64,000 bases of DNA from Erigeron canadensis (taxonomy: Eukaryota > Streptophyta > Magnoliopsida > Asterales > Asteraceae). Location: positions 39,141,559 to 39,205,558 of the forward strand of contig NC_057765.1 in NCBI RefSeq assembly GCF_010389155.1, in the 5' to 3' direction. Shown here one piece after another: positions 46,235 through 64,000 of the stretch. A model generated the notes under the pieces. That model was not told the DNA's origin. It worked only from the letters and a program-made list of their open reading frames with translations, and ran no database searches. Position numbers and translations under genes: made by a program. Position 1 is the first letter of the stretch; every line of letters starts with the position of its first letter.

Positions 46235-47140
46235 ATGTTGTGGTTGTTTACGGTTTGAGCTACTTCGCAATCATAGTGTCTGGTGAAAGTCTTTGCTTTT
46301 GTTGAAGTCGACTCACATTACATTTAGAGTAGCAAATTAATATGTACTTAGATCATAAATTAGTAGAGGACTTAAGTGTTTTTAATTCTCTTCTCTCATA
46401 GAGAATTTCCGTAGCTTATCACTATATACAACAATTGTTTATTTATCCATCTAAATCACATTGCATCACATTTGAATGTCAATCGAAACATCAAAATCAT
46501 GTCAAAATGTGCACTACACCTGTGTCGACCTGGCCGTGATGCCTGCAGTCTAGTCTAGAGAACATGTGTGTGTATTACACCTCTGGGTATAGCTTAATTC
46601 ATTTCTAAAATTGTCACTTTTACTTAGTTTTTGACTTTTACTAGTCACTCAACTGTACATGAATCCTCAAGTCCTTAACGACTTCTGGTTATATTCCATA
46701 TTTGAGCTTCTTAAGTTTATCAAATATACATAAATTAAAAAGAAAATGTTAAATATAATCCTAAAAGTTGTAGTTAACATGTATAAATAAATTGTACCTT
46801 TCATATCAAATTATCAAAACCCAAACTAGAAATAGTGGATTCAAGAGTTTCTAACCTAAGATATGTTGAATGTCGCCTTATATATGTATGTCGAACGTGT
46901 TTTATGAGAGTTCGAGTTTATGATTCTTGTTTATTCAAGTAGCTAAGACCATCAGTATATTATGTAGCTTATGATTTCAATAAATTTATAAACTATAAAA
47001 TACTTGAAATAATAGTTTTTGAAAAGTAGCTATGACATACATGTGTAAAACGATAATAAGGATATCTATTCTAAATAAATCCTCGGAGTAAAAATTGCAA
47101 AAACAACAAAGTATAGTGATGATGATACACGTAATTTACT
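46235..47140. other. AT-rich spacer
   Basis: No gene or repeat was recognised between the copia locus and the first MITE. Confidence 0.4.
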
Positions 47141-47149
47141 CAAAACTGT

Positions 47150-47460
47150 GTTACAATACTTAGGACTTAAAGCACCTGCAATGGTCAAGTTATTGGTTGA
47201 AAACTTTTGTTTAAAAGCTTTTTTATCAAGTCATTGCTCTAATAGTAAAACCTCAAAAAAAAGTCTTTTAATTATGAAACAAATAAGAGATAGTGTAAAA
47301 TCTTTTCAAATACTTCAAATTCTTCAACCTATTCAAAAAAAGCTTTTCACTCCAATGGTAAAAAACTTGTTCAAAAGCTTGATGAAATAGTAAAAAGCTT
47401 TGAAAAAGTTTTAAAAAAAGCTCCATTTAGAAAAAGCTCCATTGAAAATACTCTTAAAGC
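47150..47460. mobile_element. MITE with gcaatgg-type ends, copy 1
   Basis: It opens with taaagcacctgcaatggtc and closes with ccattgaaaatactctta, an imperfect inverted match. It is AT-rich with many aaaagctttt words. The ends resemble the abundant agcatctccaatgg class of plant MITEs. Confidence 0.5.
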
Positions 47461-47471
47461 ATCCACAATGG

Positions 47472-47762
47472 TTAGGGCATCTCCAATGGTGAAAAATGAA
47501 AGACTTATTTTGTGCAAAAAAGTCTTTGTAAAAGGTTATTACCATTGAGTAAGAACACTTATTTGATGAAAAGGTTGAGAAATTTCAACCTTTTGGCTAA
47601 ATTTTTTTCCTATTTGTATAGGAATTTAATAGAAAAAAAGCTTTAAAAAAAGTCTTTCCATTGGAGTGACAACATTTTAATAGGTTGGAGATAATGGGAT
47701 GATGAATTGGCAAAATAAAAAGCTTTTAATGACTTTATACCATTGTGGATACTCTTATAAGT
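47472..47762. mobile_element. MITE with gcatctccaatgg ends, copy 2
   Basis: It opens with tagggcatctccaatggt and closes with accattgtggatactctta, an imperfect inverted repeat of about 18 bases. It is adjacent to copy 1 and has similar internal words (aaaaagtctttt). It is non-coding. Confidence 0.6.
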
Positions 47763-48418
47763 CATTAAAAGCTTCTTTTTTTTTTCCACTTCACAAATCC
47801 ATTAACTTTAACTTATTAAAAAAAGTCTTTATTGTAATGGAAAAGCTTTTTTATAATTTTTTTTTTATATTAAATTGATATTTAGTAGAAATATATACAA
47901 CCTCTCCTCACATATTAGAAAAATGCTTTTGGTCAATAGCTTGAGGCTAGAAGCATTTCCTTTATGTATATGTTTGAATTCATACTAAACAAAAAACTTG
48001 TATCAGTTCAAAACGGCAATTCCACCCACCAAATTGATAAATATAACTTAAATTATATCAGATTTCCCTAAATTATAAAAGTATAACTTAAATCAAAATT
48101 TATAAATAAAGATTTTAGAGAAATTATCACAAATCGTCCCTGTGGTTTGCTCGATTAGCATTTTCATCCCTAGACTTTTTTTTATCACTAAGTGTCCCTG
48201 TGCTTTTCCATTTCATTGCTAGACGTCCAACCTACTAACGTCCATCACTTTTTAGCCGTTAAGACCCTCACGTGCTTGCCACGTGAGGGTAAAATCATTC
48301 GGCCACACTAAAAACAAGCCACAAGGTATTTCATAAGTCTTTCTTTCGGTCTCTCTTTTTATATGCGAATATAAATCCCATTCCAAATAGTATAAACATA
48401 ATCTTTCACTTTCAAAAA
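47763..48418. other. AT-rich DNA with a dispersed-repeat fragment
   Basis: Bases about 48125-48300 (gtccctgtggtttgctcgat; cacgtgcttgccacgtgagg) resemble a repeat that is widespread in plant genomes. The family cannot be named from this fragment. Nothing else was recognised. Confidence 0.4.
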
Positions 48419-48510
48419 ATGAAACAAGGAAAAAATATAAAAGAAAAAAAAGGAAAAATTGATTATTGTTGTAGGTCTCCAGCAACGATACGGAGTTTGA
48501 TACGGAATTG

Positions 48511-48623
48511 TCCTGAGCAGATATTTGTTGAGGAATTGTCAGAAGAAGACGCATTCGATACGGAGTTTGATACGTTACCAAGAATGAGCTTTGAGGATTT
48601 GCAGAAAGCTATAGAGACTGATA
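48511..48623 (+). pseudogene. Duplicated 113-bp piece of FTSHI1 exon 1
   Basis: These bases match 51171-51283 of the intact gene with one visible substitution, in the same orientation and 2.66 kb upstream. Both flanks differ from the gene. Just to the left, 48486-48505 repeats a further 19-20 bases of the same exon (cgatacggagtttgatacg). The piece keeps an open frame (PEQIFVEELSEEDAFDTEFD) but has no start or splice context. Confidence 0.9.
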
Positions 48624-49079
48624 ACATATTGGCGGAGAAGATGGTTCATACTTTAACTCATGTTTTTAACTCCCGAGTTTTAGATGTGTGATTAACACCA
48701 GCGAATGTTATAATTCTAGCAAATTCTCGAAATATGACGAGATAAATGAAAAACGAACAGAGAAAAAATATGAAGGGACTATAAATGTGAAGGGATCATT
48801 TGTTGTCCTTTTATTATAAAAGTGTGTCAAATGACCACAATATCCTTTGTATAGTACAAAATTAAAGTCTAGATTTGTTAAGTTTAAGATGGATGGTCAA
48901 GATTTTAACTTAACTTAAAATTTGAAGAGTTTTAAATTTGTTAGTTGAGGGTAGTCTAAATACTTTACATATAAGTATAGAAGTATAAATTAGATAGTTA
49001 TATTGAAAATGACTCCATTGTCATTAATAATTTTTTAAAATGAAAATAGTTATTGACAATTAACCAACTTGTCCTCTAA
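48624..49079. other. AT-rich spacer
   Basis: Nothing was recognised. Confidence 0.35.
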
Positions 49080-49205
49080 CTAGATAGATGTCCGCGCGAT
49101 GCGGCAATGTGACAACAACGACTGGTGGTGGTGGCAACGATGTCGATAGGGGTGGGGGTGGTGGCGACGGTGGCGTGTGACTATTGATGTAAAAGTAATT
49201 AATGT
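49080..49205 (-). mobile_element. Small Helitron end (minus orientation)
   Basis: After A (49079) comes ctagatagatgt, then the stem CCGC-gcgat-GCGG (49092-49104), the reverse complement of a Helitron 3' end. The right limit is not clear. Confidence 0.5.
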
Positions 49206-49260
49206 AAAAAGGTATTATAAAGCAACTAGGGTTTTTGTTTAACTTTTTAAGTTTCAACTT

Positions 49261-49432
49261 TCATACTATATTACAGAGCAAATAGAGTTTTTGTTTAAAT
49301 TTTAAGTTTCAAGTTTCAACAATTCATCAAAACCACAATAAATCAAAAACCTAAACTACTCGACGCCAGCACCACTAATAATTGCCCACCACCGCCGTCA
49401 TTACCCGCTGCATTGCGCGAGTATCGTTCTAG
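49261..49432 (+). mobile_element. Small nonautonomous Helitron
   Basis: It starts TCATACTATATTACAGAGC, a variant of the local Helitron 5' consensus. It ends with the stem region cccgctgcattgcgcgag and terminal CTAG before a T (49433). It is only about 172 bp. A second 5'-like start (ggtattataaagcaactagg) lies at 49210, so two copies may be nested. Confidence 0.6.
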
Positions 49433-50730
49433 TAAATATATTAGGTAGATATATTTAAACTAATGAATAAATGAAAAGGGTAGCTTGAGGTTATCAAGTT
49501 CTTTTTTGAGGAATTTGGACAGAGTAAATTATTTATAACCTAGTATAGATATAGATGAACAAATTTACACTCTAAACCATTATCTTACTAATTTACACAT
49601 TAAACTCTTATCATCTAAAATATTTCTGCCTACATCACTCGACACTGTCACAACCACTGTTGCCGTATTGCGGGTACCGTGCTACTGATTCAGAATTTCA
49701 AATGTATGTGACTTAACCAGAAGATTCTATAATCGAATCTGAACATTTTTTTGACCACCTTCAATATTATATCTAACAAGTTTCAGTTCTAGATGATAAC
49801 CAACAGATCATTTTGAAAATGACAAAGTTTTCAAAACAATGACCTATACTTATATTTTGTTAATTTCTACTGTTTTTTTTATTTGGATAGGAGATTTATC
49901 TACCAGGTTCACATTTTATTATTGATGGTGTGATATATCACCACTTGACCTATTATTTGGACTTATTGTTCGATATCATACTAATATGTAATAAAGCATT
50001 TTTACTTTTGTACTATACAAAAAAGATGTAATGAAAGGCAATAAGAAAAATATGCTCATTTGTATTGCATTGTCACCATGGTTTCTAATCCAAAGCTTTA
50101 TATAGAATTGAAGATAAGTTCATTTCTTTATAGAAACCAAATCGTTCATAAAGCTTTTGAGAAGTAAGTTCTAATATTAGTTTTCTACGAGCTATACTGA
50201 AATGAGATGATTCTAACCAAAAATTGATACATAAACTAAATTTCTTTCGGTATTATTTTCAACTCTAACACCCGTTCAATTTCGATATTTTGATAATCTT
50301 GCTCATTATTGTTCACTCAATTTAAAGCCTTTACGGCCCTTCCACCAAAACATATTTACAAATCTTCCGCATAGCACAAATGACTCAAGTTTGTACACGA
50401 GCTCGTGGTGATATTCATATCACAAATACTCGTATCTATTAAATACTAGTATCGTATGCTACAGTATATAATTTGTATTTTACGGTAAATTTATCAAGAC
50501 TTTACTAATATCACCACCCATTTATTATTACTTGGTCCCATGCCGCCATGCGGTTGTCGAATACAAAGTTTGACCCGTTCATATACCCGGATCCGGATAA
50601 ACTTCATTGTTCATTACAGATTACAGTATTTCACAACACAGAGGTCATACTCAGTCAATTTTCCATGAAATTCATCTCACACATTCTCTAAAACCCAAAA
50701 ATTTCAATAAACCCTAGTTCTTAATCCAAC
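49433..50730. other. FTSHI1 upstream region
   Basis: Mostly AT-rich intergenic DNA. The last 200 bases before 50731 are probably promoter and 5' untranslated region (aaaccctagttcttaatcc before the ATG). I cannot identify specific elements. Confidence 0.4.
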
Positions 50731-57835
<7,105 letters not shown>

Positions 57836-58050
57836 CATGCTATCGTCATACCCAATACTAATAATTGCAGTTAAAGTTTTCTTCCGATTTGGAATTTTGG
57901 TGTTTGTGTAAAAGGCATAAGCAACTAGTTTTGTTTACAGAGAAAAACCGAGGTTTTAGATGTCTGTTTTATAGTGGTGTTGTAGAAATCTTGAAAGTAG
58001 CATTGTAACAAATATTTATTTGGTGGTTCCTAAGTTCATAAGAAAATTTC
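57836..58050 (+). other. Probable FTSHI1 3' untranslated region
   Basis: This stretch follows the TGA at 57833-57835. It is AT-rich, with possible polyadenylation context (aacaaatatttatttgg near 58010). The exact end is not visible. Confidence 0.4.
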
Positions 58051-58195
58051 TAAATTCACTTTCAGCTGAATTATACGAGTATATCTTACTGGATTTGTGT
58101 ACCAAAAGACAACAGTATAAATTTAGCAAGCTTTACTTGTTTTAGTCCAAAACTTTGGGGTCAAAATTAGCATAACTGACATTAGTATATATATA

Positions 58196-58325
58196 CGAGC
58201 ATGCTACCCGCGCAATGCGGCAGAGAGCCGACGATGACGGTGGTGGTGACATATATTGGTGTAGCCGTGTAGGTTAAAGTATTTGATTTAAAAAGGTAAG
58301 TAGAGATATTTTATAATATAATGGA
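58196..58325 (-). mobile_element. Very small Helitron (minus orientation)
   Basis: After A (58195), cgagcatgctacccgcgcaatgcgg is the reverse complement of a Helitron 3' end with stem CCGC/GCGG and terminal CTCG. At the right, gagatattttataatataat resembles the reverse complement of a 5' end. It is about 130 bp. Confidence 0.55.
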
Positions 58326-58337
58326 CTAATTGTGTAA

Positions 58338-58737
58338 TCTATACTATATTATAAAGCAAATAGGGTTTCAACTTTCAAATTTCAATTCAACATTTACTTT
58401 CCCGAAATACCCCTTCTATCAATTCTATATTACCAAATACCATTTCTCTTTCCTCAAATCTCAACCAATCATCTTTTTTCTCTCTCATCCATAAATCATT
58501 TATTCCTCCAATTCGTTCAAAATTTTTTATCTCACAAACCGTACATCGATAAATTATAAAAATTATATGGATGTTTTTAAAATTTCATGCTCTTTCATTA
58601 GAGATATTATTCGATATACTTTTGACGAATTTTTAAATTCGAGGTCGGAGCCCGTACGGCTAAGACATTTGGCTATCTCACTCTATGACGTATCACCCCA
58701 TCATCTCACCGCCGCAACGCGCAGGTACTTGCTCTCG
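58338..58737 (+). mobile_element. Nonautonomous Helitron, family H2 copy 2
   Basis: It starts TCTATACTATATTATAAAGC after A (58337). It ends ccgccgcaacgcgcaggtac, then terminal CTCG before T (58738). It is 400 bp with no coding region. It matches 18345-19234 over both ends and lies 0.5 kb downstream of FTSHI1. Confidence 0.85.
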
Positions 58738-58892
58738 TTTAATATTAAGAGTTGATGATGATTTAATTCATTAAGGGTATTTTGGTCAATTTGCATGTCC
58801 CATTTATGTAAACTATGGGCTATAATTTTTATGCCTATTTTAATCAAACTTTAAAGCGTTTAAATACATATTACTGCAAATATAAAGACAAA

Positions 58893-59000
58893 TGGGCAAT
58901 TGGTTCAGTTGGTTAAACAAGTTGCCTTCTACACGCTCTACCCGGGTTCGATTTCCCTCCCCCACCCCATTTCTTGAATTTTTTTTTCCCTTAATTCTTT
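58893..59000 (+). mobile_element. tRNA-derived SINE head
   Basis: The A-box-like tggttcagttgg (58901-58912) and B-box ggttcgatttcc (58945-58956) have tRNA spacing, and the segment between reads like a tRNA arm (gttgccttctacacgc). The ends do not pair into an acceptor stem and T-rich sequence follows, so it is a SINE rather than a tRNA gene. No target duplication was identified. Confidence 0.55.
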
Positions 59001-59730
59001 TAAAAGCAATTAAAATGGTTAAAATTAAAGTTACAGCAAACAAATAACAACTTTTGAATTGTTTCTGGTGGTAACATGATGCCTATGACACTTTCCACTC
59101 GGGTTCTACTTTTTGCAACACCTTTTTTAAAACGTTTTTGATTTATAATTTCACATTTATCATTGTGATTGCCTCACACAAGTTTAACCTTTTTATTACA
59201 AATCTTCGTTTTTCAAAATACTATTTCACATCAATATTTATCTTTTTTTTAAAATATTTTTTATATATATTAATTTGATAAATTTCATATTAATCATAGT
59301 AATTGGTTAGTTTTTTTCTATATGTTTCATGATTTATTAGTACGTTTGTATCATTTGTTTCAATGAATTTCAAGCCAAGTAAATATAATTTTATTAACTT
59401 CGTCATTTTATATATTTTTTCAATTGGTTAAATAGTCCGATAAACCTCAAAAGTACAAGTACGCATAAGAAACGTTAAAGAGGTCGATATCAAAATTTAC
59501 ATGTTATAGTATACAATAAACGAAACGTTTCCCGGGACAACGCCACGGGCGAATATAATACTATAAAGCGGCATTTTCGTTATAATAATCTAGTTAGCTT
59601 CTAAATATTCGTTTACAACACTTTTTATTGTTCGTTGTATACCTTTTTTTAACCTTCAGATGCTTTTGTAGTGTACATTTATCATTACGTAATTATTTTA
59701 TATAATTGCAAATTTTACGTATCGTTGTGT
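59001..59730. other. AT-rich DNA with a possible second Helitron end
   Basis: Near 59530-59550, cccgggacaacgccacggg forms a hairpin like the one at 59733 and is followed by atactataaagcgg, a 5'-like start. This suggests two Helitrons in tandem, but the first 3' terminus is not canonical. Nothing else was recognised. Confidence 0.35.
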
Positions 59731-59762
59731 GTCCCGGGGCGAAGCCCGGGCACAAAAACTAG
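59731..59762 (+). mobile_element. Helitron 3' terminus (plus orientation)
   Basis: A strong hairpin CCCGGG-6-CCCGGG (59733-59750) is followed by eight bases, CTAG and T. The likely 5' end is the tactataaag region near 59560, giving an element of about 200 bp. Confidence 0.7.
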
Positions 59763-61419
59763 TTGATCTGAAAGGTAATATAGGATGAGGCTGTGGACAT
59801 TAGTATACCCTTCAGAATACGGTAAAAAGTATGGATTAATCACTGGATACCTAACGTATTTTCTTTTTTGTACACGGTTGCCCATTAAACTGGAATATAG
59901 AGATGTATTACCCACAAACTTTTCAAATTTATACATGTTTGCCTAATATGTGACCGGTTACCTGCTATAGCCAATTAAAACATTTTTTTATTATTTAAAG
60001 TTGTATTCTTTTATTTCATTTTACAAAAAATAAAATATATATTTCATTTAAATCAAATTCATATCTGCATCTCTCTTTGTATTTTTTTAGATAACTGCTT
60101 CTTTTGCATGTTTTTATTTATTTATTTATCACATCAATAATATAAAATAATGTTAAAAAACATATAAAATGGGAATTATTACCTAAATAAACAAAAATAT
60201 TGGTCTATTTTATGAATTAAACATGCTTTTGAAAACTTACCAAACTAAACAAAATACCCGTGAGATTTTTGTAGAAACCACACGGATTCCCTTACCCAAT
60301 CATATATCACCACTTGGCCACTACCTTTCACTCCCCCAAACACCACCATCTTCTTTCTTTTTTTTATTTCCCTTTCAATTTTTTATGCAGATTTCTTGTA
60401 AAAAAGAAACATGAATATTTAACCTCCTTCTGCCAGCGGTCAAAAAATGTCACATAAACCATCATTCGAATCAACAAAGTTAATTACTAAGCTGATGATT
60501 CTTCAAACCGTAGTTTTCCATATATTTAACCTCTTTTTCTGATAAAGTTAATTATTATAAATTTTGCAATTGTATTTTGCATAAAATCAATCAGTTGATA
60601 TATACATTAGTGGAGGGGCTAAAAAGGGCTTTACACAAAGCTTGTTGAGACAATTTTAAATAACTTTCAAAGAATGGAGAATGGATATATACCTGGATTT
60701 TTTTGTTTACAGTGAAAGATTAAGAGCTTGTATATTTTATTATAGAAATATCAAATCTTGTCATGGCAAATATCAAACGATGTCGCATAAAACAATGACT
60801 AAATTTCAAAAAATTGATAACGGCAAGAATTTAAGTCCCTAATCTTGCTTTGTCGGATCAACATCGCAAATCATACTAATCTATACATTGTAACGAAAAA
60901 CAATGATCTAGAAAGAGGAGGTGAAAAGGACCCAACTGAATGGATAAAGTAGTAAAAAATGATACACGACTTCAGGTTTGGTCCGATCGAGTGTGCTCTT
61001 ATACCTTGCTCTTGATACCTTGCTTTCTATAAGAAACGGAGTATGTCATCTTCTTCTTATAAGAGCTGATTTTGTGCTCCGCCATGTAGTTTCTCCAAAC
61101 TTATTCCATCATATTTAACATCTTGACTGCATTAATAACATTGATCAATAATCCCCTGATGACTAATAAGGAACTTGCGAACATACCATATGACAACTTT
61201 GGATCTGTAAACACTTCTTATATATGTAGTTGCAGCAGAAGAGGAAAAGGAAAAAGAGTTTTTCTGGACCTTTCTATATGAGTAGTTTGAAGAAAATCAA
61301 ACGTATATATCAATAAATCAGATTCAAGGAGATGTTTTGGGAAAAAGAAGAAGATAATGGTGGTTTCGTGTCTTTTTTCCAGAAAAAATATGCAAAAGGA
61401 TCAAAGAGAAAAGGGAAGA
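59763..61419. other. AT-rich intergenic DNA
   Basis: I recognised no gene, RNA or repeat here. The final 60 bases are purine-rich (aaagagaaaagggaaga). Confidence 0.4.
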
Positions 61420-64000
61420 TGAAACGCCCGAGAAATTTTTTTTTTTTTTATTTAAAAAAAAACATTTATATTCTGTTATTTTTCTTTTATAAACTGTAAC
61501 TATTATCGACTAGTGTATAATCTCAAAAATAGAACTTGGTGCATGACTTGTTACTTACACGTGTACCATTCTAATGACCAAAGCTCCAGACACGAGACCT
61601 TTACATAATATAAGATGAAGTTCTAAACACAAGACTGAAACTAATGACTCAAGAGTTATGACCAGGGGCAGAGTGTAGTTACCATGTAAACCCGATGAAC
61701 AGATTTTACATCAACTATTGAAAGACGACTACCACCTGATCTTTGGTAACAGAGTAATTAGTCTACAAACCATCAGGTGGTTTGACATGAGCCAACAATA
61801 AAGATCATCTAAAGTTTGCTAATAAGTATTGATTCATTTTGTGACTAAAAGCTAGATATAATCTGGACAGAAAGCATCAGAAGGTTTTGACATAGACCAT
61901 CAAATAGTTTCAACATAAACCCCGAATTGAAACTGTAGGAGGCTAACTAATAAAATTCGACTCTTGTTAAATGATCAGGAACTACGATATAATTTGGACA
62001 AAACCATTAGTGGAGTCTCTTTGTACAGAGCACCAAAAAGGACCAGAAATATGGAGCTCACTCATGTAATAACACTGCTAGAGAATAAGATCTTTAAAAT
62101 ACCGGACTAGTAAAGACTCGCGGGTTTTGACCAGGAGTATAGTTATATTATGATGTAAACTCACTAGAAAGATTTTTCCTGATCCAATCACTAAGAACAA
62201 CTACCACCCGACACACTTTAATATGTAACCATTATTATATAAAACCATCCGGTGGTTTAACATTAACTTGAACCAGAGAAACGTATCCAAGCTACCTATA
62301 TATTTACTTTTCATTTTATGACCAAAAGCCGAGATATAACTGGACAAAAAGCATTAGGTGGTGGTTCTGGACATGGACTACCAAGGGGAAGCTATACAAC
62401 TAACATATGCAGCTCGTATTTTATAATCAAACGCTAAGGGTATGAACCGGACAAACGATCAGGTAGTTTTTCTTTTGGTTTTGGAGTGACCAAGAAGACC
62501 AACCATACAAGTAGTGAATCTGCTCACTAGTCGACTCAACCCTTGGCGTATCTCAGCCTAAAACAAAACATTCAGTACTACTTTCAACATCATATTTACA
62601 TACAAAATGACGATCCAGGTTCAAGATACATGAAGTTTAAGCTTGACCAAGACCAGGCTGCAAGCTGATGCAAACACTACTTTCTTACTTGTTTCAAAAC
62701 GACTATTCATACTTTACTAGGACCTGCTTGCAAAAACCCTTTTACAAACTGATATGGATAGCACTACATATTTACTTACTTACAACATGACCCTATATAG
62801 TTACCATAATATGTTTCAAAAGCTGGTTTACAAACTGGTTTAATTTGCAACTTTATAAGTTGCACAAAAAGGGCGTAACTAGTATCAAAGGAAGGCATAA
62901 GAGATACTCGTTACCCATCCAACGAGCAACACCGCTAGTGCTAAGCTATACCCTTCCCTGGATCTTTTCGGGCTCAACTTGTCTCACCTAAAAAAAAACA
63001 TATATAACGGTAAGTATAAATACTTAGTGAGTAAACGGGTTCTAGCATATAAAGAATGCATAATCTAAATTCTTTCTGTTGTGATCTGAAACAAATTCAA
63101 AGTCACATTCTAGTATGTAAGGAATTCCTTTTCTGGTAATTCTATGCATTCAACATTCATGAAATAAATGACATACTCATACGAGAGATATCTAGATCAA
63201 TCCCGTATAAAATAACCTTCTGGTAATGTGATAAGTACATACCCTCATACATATCTAGATGCATTCCGGATATTACCTATCATTCTATTCTATCCGTTAC
63301 TCACCTTATAATCACCGTTAGCTTTTAAGTAAAACTTGGTTGATCTCTTGTATCACCTATACACAAAGCATAATACACGTATCACTTAAAGGTTAAAATA
63401 CAACTATCTATTCCTTTTGGGCTGTTTTCCATCAGCTTCTAACTACAAAATATCCCATAGCTAATATGACCTTTTTCTGAAACTCGAGTTTTCTTTGAGG
63501 CTTTACATCAAATACCTTGTCTACATGATTTTATTCACTATAAAAAATTACTTCTTTTGTTTAAGTAAACATCCATGTATCTGCTACATCAATTCCAATC
63601 AACTTGTTGCAAATCACGAGTAAATTATATGAAGCAAAACTTGTATAATCAAATCTTATAAAAACATATCTTTCTCTTTTTGACTAAAACATGGTGGTAT
63701 AAGATTACCACACCATCTTTATCTATAATATCTCAACTAGTAAGTTGAGACTCAGATCTTCTACAAAAATCAGGTTGATTATATCTAGTAGAAAAATTCA
63801 TACCTTGATTTACTCCTGATTAAAGATCAAAAGCACTCTACTTTACTTTCTAGTTAGCTAAAATCAAGTTTCTCTTTAATCTTGAGCTAGATATCTTCAC
63901 GAGAGGGACACATACTCAGGACACCATGTTTTCACACACTAAGTATATGTCGTGTTTGTAGAAGGAGCTCCCAGATACTTCTGTTAACTTCCCTTTTGTT
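61420..64000 (+). mobile_element. Probable LTR, continuing beyond the window
   Basis: A TG start with tgaaacgcccgagaaattt follows a purine-rich tract, resembling the start of Ty3/gypsy chromovirus LTRs in plants. Downstream lie about 2.5 kb of non-coding sequence with internal degenerate repeats, typical of a long LTR. The right end, target duplication and coding region are not in the window, so this is tentative. Confidence 0.3.
61600..62500. repeat. Degenerate repeat array, about 105-bp spacing
   Basis: A core like gatataatctggacaaaaagc plus atcaggtggtt recurs near 61768, 61873, 61995, 62243, 62350 and 62456. Most neighbours are about 100-120 bases apart. Copies are diverged and partly incomplete. 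Confidence 0.55.

Noticed and set aside
47148..47390. 80-codon open frame
   Set aside because: It is A-rich and lies inside a MITE. The apparent protein is low complexity.
49660..49686. Another Helitron 3' end (ccgtattgcggg, then ctact)
   Set aside because: A hairpin is present but the terminus reads CTAC rather than CTAG or CTCG, and no matching start was found.
58893..58966. tRNA gene
   Set aside because: A- and B-box-like words are present but the 5' and 3' ends do not form an acceptor stem. A SINE head is the better reading.

Overview
The window looks like nuclear DNA of a flowering plant, probably a eudicot. It is AT-rich, its genes have GT-AG introns, and the gene families are plant ones: a chloroplast FtsHi1 homologue, a MINDY deubiquitinase homologue, and fragments of MAP65, TFIIIA and ABI-like (ABIL) genes. 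Most of the rest is transposon-derived. The Sirevirus-type copia element and the repeat style would fit Asteraceae, but that is a weak inference.

Layout. 1-5.2 kb: intergenic DNA, then exon-and-intron fragments of MAP65 and TFIIIA genes upstream of a Helitron 3' terminus. 5.2-8.8 kb: a hairpin repeat and a broken ABIL gene. 8.8-10.5 kb: a gene fragment resembling the ribosome-inactivating protein (RIP) fold, joined head to head to a second copy of its 3' half to make a 386-bp-arm palindrome with a 3-base loop. 11.3-12.6 kb: a PIF/Harbinger-type element. 13-19.2 kb: a cluster of nested Helitrons. 19.7-24.1 kb (minus strand): a 12-exon MINDY-type gene whose exons 2 and 4 each lack one base. 24.4-30.5 kb: a retroposon, a second Harbinger-type element, two hAT elements (one inside a Helitron) and a satellite-like array. 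31.1-46.2 kb: a 15.1-kb compound Ty1/copia locus with a perfect 5-bp target duplication. Its outer element A is interrupted by most of a Sirevirus-like element B, and a solo LTR sits inside B's envelope-like gene. 47-49.5 kb: MITEs, a stray copy of part of FTSHI1 exon 1, and small Helitrons. 50.7-57.8 kb (plus strand): an intact 15-exon FTSHI1 gene. 58.2-59.8 kb: more Helitrons and a SINE head. 61.4 kb to the end: a probable LTR with degenerate repeats, running off the window.

Only FTSHI1 looks fully functional. Its 15 exons join in one frame to give 930 residues, with intact AAA+ ATPase motifs and no zinc-protease motif. The MINDY gene is nearly complete but carries two frameshifts. The other coding sequences are fragments or transposon genes. 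The most unusual structures are the RIP-like palindrome, the fragments of several genes lying ahead of a Helitron end, and the A/B chimaeric copia locus.
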